From assembly GCA_965202845.1 (NCBI GenBank), contig OZ241856.1, positions 2,728,001 to 2,792,000 on the forward strand: a DNA stretch of 64,000 nucleotides, written 5' to 3'. Every line of letters starts with the position of its first letter. Position 1 is the stretch's first letter. Positions 55,283 through 61,231 of the stretch are shown one piece after another. Made by a program: the position numbers and the translations under genes. The notes below the pieces were generated by a model. That model was not told the origin of the DNA and did no database searches. It saw only the letters and a program-made list of their open reading frames with translations. This stretch comes from CBDATA01 sp965202845. Lineage in GTDB: Bacteria; Acidobacteriota; Vicinamibacteria; Marinacidobacterales; Marinacidobacteraceae.

Positions 55283-56028
55283 CGGACGCGGCGACCAGCT
55301 GGGTCTTCGGGCCGGCGCGGGTGGAGGAAATCCTCCAGGCGAGCCCGGAGCAGGTGCGCCGGGTGCTGGTGCGGACCGGCCGCCTGGAGCGGCGCCACGA
55401 AGCGTTGCTCAAGATCGCCCGCGCCCGCGGAGTTCCGCTGGCCCGGGTCGGAAACGACCGGCTCGACGCGCTGGCTTCGGGCGTCCGACACCAGGGCGCC
55501 GGTTGCGAAGTCTCGCCGATCCGCTGGTGGAGCCTTCCCGAAGTGCTGGCGCTGGAGCCCCGTCCCTCGCTGCTGCTGGTGCTGGACCGGATCGAGGACC
55601 CCCGGAATTTCGGCGCCCTGGTGCGGGTCGCCGACGGGGCCGGGGTGGACGCGGTGCTGGCGCCGCGCCGGGGCGCCGCTCCTCCCTCGCCGGCTGCGAT
55701 TTCGGCGTCGGCGGGGGCGATCGCCCGGGTGCGGCTGGCCCGCGCTCCGGGGACCGCGATGGCGCTGCGGGCCTTCCGCGCCGCCGGAATCTGGACCGTC
55801 GGTCTGACCCCCAAGGCGAACACCCCGTGGCACGCCTTCGACTGGACCCAGCCGGCGGCGCTGGTGGTGGGGTCGGAGGGGCGGGGGCTGCGCCCCGGGG
55901 TCTCCGCCGAATGCGATATGCTGCTCGCGCTGCCGCAGCGGGGCGCCTCCCGGTCGCTGAACGTGTCGGTCGCCGCCGGAATCGCGCTCTACGAGGCGGT
56001 TCGCCAGCGATCCGAAATGTCCATTTGA
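55279..56028 (+). CDS. rlmB: SpoU-family rRNA 2'-O-methyltransferase (RlmB type)
   Basis: 249 residues. An N-terminal substrate-binding domain (WVFGPARVEEILQASPEQVRRV) is followed by a SPOUT domain with the three motifs LVLDRIEDPRNFGALVRVADG, VVGSEGRGLRPG and LPQRGASRSLNVSVAAGIALYEAVR. It methylates a ribose in rRNA, by family position 2251 of 23S rRNA. Overlaps ispDF by four bases. Confidence 0.94.
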   Translation: MTDAATSWVFGPARVEEILQASPEQVRRVLVRTGRLERRHEALLKIARARGVPLARVGNDRLDALASGVRHQGAGCEVSPIRWWSLPEVLALEPRPSLLLVLDRIEDPRNFGALVRVADGAGVDAVLAPRRGAAPPSPAAISASAGAIARVRLARAPGTAMALRAFRAAGIWTVGLTPKANTPWHAFDWTQPAALVVGSEGRGLRPGVSAECDMLLALPQRGASRSLNVSVAAGIALYEAVRQRSEMSI

Positions 56029-56054
56029 CAGCGGCGGACCGACTGACCTATAAT
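56025..56054 (+). promoter_or_regulatory. Consensus sigma-70 promoter for the tRNA-tuf operon
   Basis: TTGACA (56025-56030) and TATAAT (56049-56054) both match the consensus fully, with an 18-bp spacer. tRNA-Thr starts 22 bases downstream. This is the expected strong promoter for stable RNA and EF-Tu. Confidence 0.9.
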
Positions 56055-56075
56055 CAACTGTTCGCCGGTGGCATT

Positions 56076-56149
56076 GCTGGCGTAGCTCAGACAGGCAGAG
56101 CAGCTGATTTGTAATCAGTCGGTCGGGGGTTCGAATCCCTTCGCCAGCT
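56076..56149 (+). tRNA. tRNA-Thr (TGT)
   Basis: Acceptor GCTGGCG/CGCCAGC, anticodon loop TTTGTAA, T-loop GTTCGAATC, discriminator T. First of four tRNAs before tuf, in the same order as E. coli thrU-tyrU-glyT-thrT-tufB. Confidence 0.96.
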
Positions 56150-56224
56150 CCGACCGGTTGCGGCCGGTTTCGGTCTACAAAGGAGTTGCTTCTGACTGCG
56201 AGCGGAGGGAAGGGCTTTTCCGGG

Positions 56225-56310
56225 GGAGCGGTAGCGAAGCGGCCAAACGCATCAGGCTGTAAACCTGACGGCTCCTGCCTTCGGAGGTTCGAATCCTCCC
56301 CGCTCCACCA
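56225..56310 (+). tRNA. tRNA-Tyr (GTA)
   Basis: Class II tRNA with acceptor GGAGCGG/CCGCTCC, anticodon loop CTGTAAA, a long variable arm (CGGCTCCTGCCTTCGGAG) and an encoded ACCA end. Confidence 0.96.
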
Positions 56311-56377
56311 CGTTTTCCTCCAGCAGCATCCCGACCCCATCACCATGACGATTTCGCCCGCCCGTCCCGGTTTCGCT

Positions 56378-56451
56378 GCGGGAGTAGCTCAATTTGGTAG
56401 AGCATCAGCCTTCCAAGCTGGTGGTTGCGGGTTCGAGTCCCGTCTCCCGCT
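56378..56451 (+). tRNA. tRNA-Gly (TCC)
   Basis: Acceptor GCGGGAG/CTCCCGC, anticodon loop CTTCCAA, T-loop GTTCGAGTC, discriminator T. Confidence 0.96.
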
Positions 56452-56480
56452 CCCCTTCTTTTTCCGCCCCCCGTTTTTCT

Positions 56481-56555
<75 letters not shown>

Positions 56556-56615
56556 CCCTGTTTCCCGTCCCTCGACGCCTCGAAGGCGTCTGATTTCGCA
56601 AGGAGATCATCGAAA

Positions 56616-57803
56616 TTGGCCAAGGAGAAGTTCGAACGCACCAAACCCCACGTCAACGTGGGGACCATCGGCCACGTGGATCACGGCAAGACGACCCTGA
56701 CCGCGGCCATCACCAAGGTCCTCGCCGCCCAGGTGGGCGGTTCGTTCCGCAGTTTCGACTCGATCGACAACGCTCCCGAGGAGCGGGAGCGCGGGATCAC
56801 CATCGCGACCGCGCACGTCGAGTACGAGACCGCCAACCGGCACTACGCCCACGTGGACTGCCCCGGCCACGCCGACTACATCAAGAACATGATCACCGGC
56901 GCGGCGCAGATGGACGGCGCGGTGCTGCTGATCTCGGCGCCCGACGGCCCCCAGGCGCAGACCCGCGAGCACATCCTGCTGGCCCGGCAGGTCGGGGTTC
57001 CCCGGATCGTCGTCTTCCTGAACAAGGTGGACATGCTGGACGACGAGGAGCTGCTGGAGCTGGTCGAGCTGGAAGTCCGCGAGCTGCTCTCCGAGTACGA
57101 CTTCCCGGGTGACGACATTCCGGTCATCCGCGGGAGCGCCCTGAAGGCGCTGGAAGCCGACGGCGGGGACGCCTGGGCGCCGATCCAGGAGCTCGCCCAG
57201 GCGCTCGACGAGTACGTGCCGATTCCGAAGCGGGCGATCGACAAGGACTACCTGATGCCCATCGAGGACGTGTTCTCGATTTCCGGGCGCGGCACGGTGG
57301 TGACCGGTCGGATCGAGCGGGGCCGGGTGCAGGTCAGCGACGAAATCGAGATCGTCGGCATCCGCGAGACCCGCAAGCGGGTGGTCACCGGCGTCGAGAT
57401 GTTCAAGAAGCTCCTCGACGAGGGCGAGGCCGGCGACAACGTCGGCGTCCTCCTGCGCGGCACCGACCGGCGGGACGTCGAGCGCGGCATGGTGCTGGCC
57501 AAGCCCGGTTCGATCACCCCGCACACCAAATTCCGGGCCGAGGTCTATGTCCTCTCCGGCAAGGAGGGGGGCCGGGAGAAGCCGTTCCGCAGCGGCTACC
57601 GTCCGCAGTTCTACTTCCGGACCACCGACGTCACCGGAACCGCGACCCTTCTGGGCGACCAGGAGATCGCGATTCCGGGCGACAACGTGCAGCTCGAGGT
57701 GGAGCTCATCACTCCCATCGCCATGGACCGGGGGCTCCGGTTCGCCATCCGGGAGGGCGGGCGCACCGTGGCCTCCGGGATGATCAGCGAGATCCTCGCG
57801 TAG
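56616..57803 (+). CDS. tuf: Elongation factor Tu
   Basis: 395 residues. G1 GHVDHGKTT, G2 region ERERGITIATAHVEYET, G3 DCPGHADY, G4 NKVD, G5 GSALKALE, and C-terminal domains II and III (GRGTVVTGRIERG; RPQFYFRTTDVTG; VASGMISEILA). It delivers aminoacyl-tRNA to the ribosome. The only start that gives the standard N-terminus (xAKEKFERTKPHVNVGTIG) is a TTG at 56616, ten bases after AAGGAG. It is co-transcribed with the four tRNAs upstream. Confidence 0.97.
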   Translation: MAKEKFERTKPHVNVGTIGHVDHGKTTLTAAITKVLAAQVGGSFRSFDSIDNAPEERERGITIATAHVEYETANRHYAHVDCPGHADYIKNMITGAAQMDGAVLLISAPDGPQAQTREHILLARQVGVPRIVVFLNKVDMLDDEELLELVELEVRELLSEYDFPGDDIPVIRGSALKALEADGGDAWAPIQELAQALDEYVPIPKRAIDKDYLMPIEDVFSISGRGTVVTGRIERGRVQVSDEIEIVGIRETRKRVVTGVEMFKKLLDEGEAGDNVGVLLRGTDRRDVERGMVLAKPGSITPHTKFRAEVYVLSGKEGGREKPFRSGYRPQFYFRTTDVTGTATLLGDQEIAIPGDNVQLEVELITPIAMDRGLRFAIREGGRTVASGMISEILA

Positions 57804-57877
57804 GGCGGCTTTTCCGGAACCGATCGTCATGACGCTGATGCGACCCGCTTTCCGCTCGGGACGCCCGGGGTGTAGCC

Positions 57878-58042
57878 ATGGCTCGTGACAAGAAGCGGGT
57901 GATCGTCACGCTCGCCTGCACCGCCTGCAAGAGGCGCACGTACTCCACCACCAAGAACAAGGCGACCCATCCGGAGCGGATGGAAATGCGCAAGTACTGC
58001 CGGTTCTGCCGGGGGCACGTGTCGCATCGGGAGTCCCGGTGA
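57878..58042 (+). CDS. rpmG: Ribosomal protein L33
   Basis: 54 residues: MARDKKRVIVTLACTACKRR, then YSTTKNKATHPERMEMRKY and CRFCRGHVSHRESR. The two CxxC pairs (C14/C17 and C41/C44) make this the zinc-binding form. It lies between tuf and tRNA-Trp. Confidence 0.96.
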   Translation: MARDKKRVIVTLACTACKRRTYSTTKNKATHPERMEMRKYCRFCRGHVSHRESR

Positions 58043-58075
58043 GCTTCTTGATCCGCGTCGCGCTGTCGGGCGGGA

Positions 58076-58148
58076 AGGCCAGTAGCTCAATCGGTAGAGC
58101 ACCGGTCTCCAAAACCGGGGGTTGGGGGTTCGAGCCCCTCCTGGCCTG
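58076..58148 (+). tRNA. tRNA-Trp (CCA)
   Basis: Acceptor AGGCCAG/CTGGCCT, anticodon loop CTCCAAA, T-loop GTTCGAGCC, discriminator G. The rpmG-tRNA-Trp-secE order is common in bacteria. Confidence 0.96.
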
Positions 58149-58181
58149 CCCCTCCAGTGGGAACAACCAGGGAGCGCGTCG

Positions 58182-58394
58182 GTGAGTCTGGGCGAACGCG
58201 CCGCCGCCGTCCGGGAGTTCCTGGGCGAGGTCCGCGGCGAGATGGAGAAGGTGACCTGGCCCACCCGGGCCGAGGTGCGGGGCACGACCATCATCGTGCT
58301 CATCACCGTCTTCTTCTTCGGGTTCTATCTCTACGGGCTGGATGTGACGATGTCCTACATCTCCGCCTTCGTCACCGACCTGATCGGCGGGTGA
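58182..58394 (+). CDS. secE: Preprotein translocase subunit SecE
   Basis: 70 residues from a GTG with an AGGGAG ribosome-binding site. AVREFLGEVRGEMEKVTWPTRAEV is the conserved amphipathic helix, followed by one membrane helix (TTIIVLITVFFFGFYLYGLD). It stabilises SecY. nusG follows after five bases. Confidence 0.95.
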   Translation: MSLGERAAAVREFLGEVRGEMEKVTWPTRAEVRGTTIIVLITVFFFGFYLYGLDVTMSYISAFVTDLIGG

Positions 58395-58399
58395 GCGGC

Positions 58400-58927
58400 A
58401 TGGCGCGCGAATGGTTCATCATCTCGACCCACTCGAAGTTCGAGGAGAACGTGAAGGAGGCGCTGCAGCACCGGGCCAAGGCGTATGGCCTGGAGCAGCA
58501 GATCGGGGAGATCCTGATCCCGACCGAGAAGGTGGTCGAGATGAAGGGAGGGCGCCGGGTGGTGCAGACCCGGCAGGTCTACCCGGGCTACGTCCTCATC
58601 AACATGGAGCTGAATCCGGAGACCTGGCAGATCGTCAAGAACACCGACAAGGTGATGGGCTTCGTGCCTCCGGACCGGCCGCAGCCGATGCCCGAGGAGG
58701 ACGTGACCCGCATCCGCGACCAGATGCAGGATGCCGGCCAGTCGCCCAAGGTGCGCCACTCCTTCCAGACGGGCGATTCGGTGCGGATCATCGACGGGCC
58801 GTTCAACGGGTTCCAGGGGGCGGTGGACGAGGTGCAGCCGGAGCGGAGCACGCTGAAGGTCATGGTGACGATCTTCGGACGCTCGACCCCGGTGGAGCTC
58901 GAATTTCTCCAGGTGGAGAAGACCTGA
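58400..58927 (+). CDS. nusG: Transcription termination/antitermination protein NusG
   Basis: 175 residues. The NGN domain (EWFIISTHSKFEENVKEAL; RQVYPGYVLINMELNPETWQIVKNTDKVMGFV) is followed by a KOW domain (TGDSVRIIDGPFNGFQGAVDEV). It binds RNA polymerase and couples transcription to translation. GTG 58391 is an alternative start. Confidence 0.97.
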   Translation: MAREWFIISTHSKFEENVKEALQHRAKAYGLEQQIGEILIPTEKVVEMKGGRRVVQTRQVYPGYVLINMELNPETWQIVKNTDKVMGFVPPDRPQPMPEEDVTRIRDQMQDAGQSPKVRHSFQTGDSVRIIDGPFNGFQGAVDEVQPERSTLKVMVTIFGRSTPVELEFLQVEKT

Positions 58928-58946
58928 GGAAGGAACGAAAGCCATC

Positions 58947-59384
58947 ATGCCTGCGCCCACCAAACCGGTTCTCGCCGAGGTGAAGCTCCAGCTTGCCGGC
59001 GGCAAGGCCACTCCGGCGCCGCCGGTGGGGCCGGCCCTCGGTCAGCACGGCGTCGCGATCATGGATTTTTGCAAGGCGTTCAACGCGAAAACCCAGGGCG
59101 ACCAGGGGATGATCGTCCCCTGCGTGGTCACGGTGTATCGGGACCGCTCGTTCTCCTTCATCATCAAGACGCCGCCGGCCGCGGTGCTGCTCAAGCGCGC
59201 CGCCGGCATCGCCAAGGGATCGGGCGAGCCGAACCGGATGCGGGTCGGCAAGGTCACGCCGGCCCAGGTCGAGGAGATCGCCCGCACCAAGATGCCGGAC
59301 CTGAACGCGGTGGACCTTGCCGCCGCTTGCCGGATCATCGAGGGAACCGCCCGCAGCATGGGCATCGAGGTGGAGGGGGCGTAA
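58947..59384 (+). CDS. rplK: Ribosomal protein L11
   Basis: 145 residues. KLQLAGGKATPAPPVGPALGQHGV, FCKAFNAKTQ, FIIKTPPAAVLLKRAAGI and the C-terminal GTARSMGIEVEG are standard L11. It binds the GTPase centre of 23S rRNA. The stop overlaps the rplA ATG by one base. Confidence 0.97.
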   Translation: MPAPTKPVLAEVKLQLAGGKATPAPPVGPALGQHGVAIMDFCKAFNAKTQGDQGMIVPCVVTVYRDRSFSFIIKTPPAAVLLKRAAGIAKGSGEPNRMRVGKVTPAQVEEIARTKMPDLNAVDLAAACRIIEGTARSMGIEVEGA

Positions 59385-60082
59385 TGGCGAATACCGGAAC
59401 CCGCTACCAGGAGGCGCGCGCCGCGCTGCGCGGGATCGAACCCGAGAGCCTCGAGGAGGCGTTCGGCGCCTTGAAGAAGGTCGCGTTCGCGAAGTTCGAC
59501 GAGACTGCCGAGATCGCGATGCGGATGGGGGTGGACCCCCGGCATGCGGACCAGATGGTGCGCGGCACGGTCGTGCTGCCGCACGGGCTCGGCATCTCCC
59601 GGCGGGTGATGGTGATCGCCTCCGGGGAGAAAGTCCGGGAAGCGGAGGAAGCGGGCGCCGAGATCGCCGGCGGCGAGGATCTGGTGCAGCGGGTTCAGGA
59701 GGGCTTTATGGACTTTGACGCGGTGGTCGCCACCCCCGACATGATGCGGATGGTGGGCCGTCTGGGTCGGATTCTCGGCCCGCGCGGACTCATGCCGAGC
59801 CCGAAGTCGGGGACGGTCACCTTCGAGGTGGCGAAGGCGGTGCAGGAGATCCAGGCCGGAAAGGTGAATTTCCGGGTGGACAAGACCTCGAACCTGCACG
59901 CTCCGATCGGCAAGCTCTCGTTTTCCGAAGAGCGGCTCGCCGAGAACGCCCGCGCCTTCGTGGCGGCGGTGCTGCGCGCCCGTCCCTCCGCCGCCAAGGG
60001 GCGCTACATCCGTTCGGCGGCCCTCAGCTCCTCGATGGGCCCCGGCCTTCGGATCCAGCCCGCCCTGGTGGGCGCCAAGTAG
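59384..60082 (+). CDS. rplA: Ribosomal protein L1
   Basis: 232 residues. TAEIAMRMGVDPRHADQMVRGTVVLPHG, VVATPDMMRMVGRLGRILGPRGLMPSPKSGTV and NFRVDKTSNLHAPIGKLSF are L1 signatures. L1 is often an autogenous repressor of the rplK-rplA messenger; no operator is evident here. Confidence 0.97.
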   Translation: MANTGTRYQEARAALRGIEPESLEEAFGALKKVAFAKFDETAEIAMRMGVDPRHADQMVRGTVVLPHGLGISRRVMVIASGEKVREAEEAGAEIAGGEDLVQRVQEGFMDFDAVVATPDMMRMVGRLGRILGPRGLMPSPKSGTVTFEVAKAVQEIQAGKVNFRVDKTSNLHAPIGKLSFSEERLAENARAFVAAVLRARPSAAKGRYIRSAALSSSMGPGLRIQPALVGAK

Positions 60083-60105
60083 ACGCGCCGACGGGACGCA
60101 CAGCC

Positions 60106-60636
60106 ATGCCACACCAGGAAAAACAGCTCGCCGCCGCCGACCTCGCCCAAAAGCTCCGGGAGGGCGGCGACGCGGTGTTCACGTTCGACTACCGGGGCCT
60201 GACGGTCGAGGAGGCGAACGACGTGCGGCGCCGGGTGCGCGCTTCCGGGGGGGTCTATCGGGTCGTCAAGAATTCGACGGCGCGCTGGGCGCTCCAGGAC
60301 GTCGGCATCACCGGGCTGGACGCCGAGCTGGTCGGGATGACCGGCTTCGCGTGGAGCGTGGAGGACCCGGTTTCCCTCGCCAAGGCGCTTCACGAAAGCT
60401 CCGAGGAGTACGAAGCGTTCCGGTTCAAGGCGGGCGTGGTCCGCGGCGCCCCCATCGGCCCCGACGAATTCGAACAGTTCGCCAAGCTGCCCGGGATGGA
60501 TGTCCTGCGCGCGCAGCTGGTCGGGACTCTCGCGGCGCCGCTCCGCAATCTGATGAACGTCCTGGAGGGCGTTCCCCGAAAGTTTGTCCTCGTGCTGAAG
60601 GCGGCCGAAGCGAAGGCCGCCGAGGGAGACGCCTGA
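60106..60636 (+). CDS. rplJ: Ribosomal protein L10
   Basis: 176 residues. VFTFDYRGLTVEEANDVRRRVRASGGVYRVVKNSTARWAL and the C-terminal helix that binds L7/L12 dimers (PLRNLMNVLEGVPRKFVLVLKA). It forms the stalk base. Confidence 0.96.
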   Translation: MPHQEKQLAAADLAQKLREGGDAVFTFDYRGLTVEEANDVRRRVRASGGVYRVVKNSTARWALQDVGITGLDAELVGMTGFAWSVEDPVSLAKALHESSEEYEAFRFKAGVVRGAPIGPDEFEQFAKLPGMDVLRAQLVGTLAAPLRNLMNVLEGVPRKFVLVLKAAEAKAAEGDA

Positions 60637-60703
60637 GCCGCCCGGCTCCGTTGTTTCCGCCGAGGTTTCCCCATTTTCCAACAAGCAAGGAGTCTTCGTC
60701 AGA

Positions 60704-61084
60704 ATGTCCATTACGCAGCAGGATCTGGTTGCGCACATCAAGTCCCTCACGGTGCTTGAGCTTTCCGAGCTGGTCAAGACCCTGGAAGAGGAGCTTGGCG
60801 TTTCGGCGGCGGCGGCGATGCCGGTGGCGGCGGTCGGCGGCGATGCCGGCGGCGCCCAGCCGGCCGCCGAACAGACCGAATTCGACGTCATCTTGACCGA
60901 TGTCGGCCCCAAGCGGCTTCAGGTCATCAAGGCGGTCCGCGAATTGACGAATCTCGGTCTCCGCGAAGCCAAGGGTTTCGTGGACGAGGCGCCCAAGGCG
61001 GTCAAGGAGGGGGTTCCGATGGAGCAGGCCAGGGAAATCGCCTCGATGTTCGAGGAAGTGGGCGCCCAGGTGGAAATCAGGTAG
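60704..61084 (+). CDS. rplL: Ribosomal protein L7/L12
   Basis: 126 residues. N-terminal dimerisation helices (DLVAHIKSLTVLELSELVKTLEEELGV), an Ala-rich hinge, and the factor-binding C-domain (QTEFDVILTDVGPKRLQVIKAVRELTNLGLREAKGFVDEAPKAVKEGV). Ribosomal stalk protein. Confidence 0.97.
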   Translation: MSITQQDLVAHIKSLTVLELSELVKTLEEELGVSAAAAMPVAAVGGDAGGAQPAAEQTEFDVILTDVGPKRLQVIKAVRELTNLGLREAKGFVDEAPKAVKEGVPMEQAREIASMFEEVGAQVEIR

Positions 61085-61184
61085 GTCGCGGCGTACCGAT
61101 TTGGCCAAGGCAGCCTTTTCCCGAACCCCACGGGTTTTTCTTCCTCCTCCGGCATCCGGGCGTCGGATGTCTTCCCCGGGCGCG

Positions 61185-61208
61185 TCCGGGCCGGAATCCC
61201 GGCCCGGA
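61185..61208 (+). promoter_or_regulatory. Hairpin between rplL and rpoB, possible attenuator
   Basis: A 10-bp perfect stem TCCGGGCCGG / CCGGCCCGGA with AATC loop, 23 bases before the rpoB ATG; a smaller CATCCG/CGGATG hairpin lies at 61153-61169. No U-tract. By analogy with the E. coli rplL-rpoB attenuator it may lower rpoB expression relative to rplL. Confidence 0.55.
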
Positions 61209-61231
61209 CGGGTCCGTTCGCGGTGCGTCTC

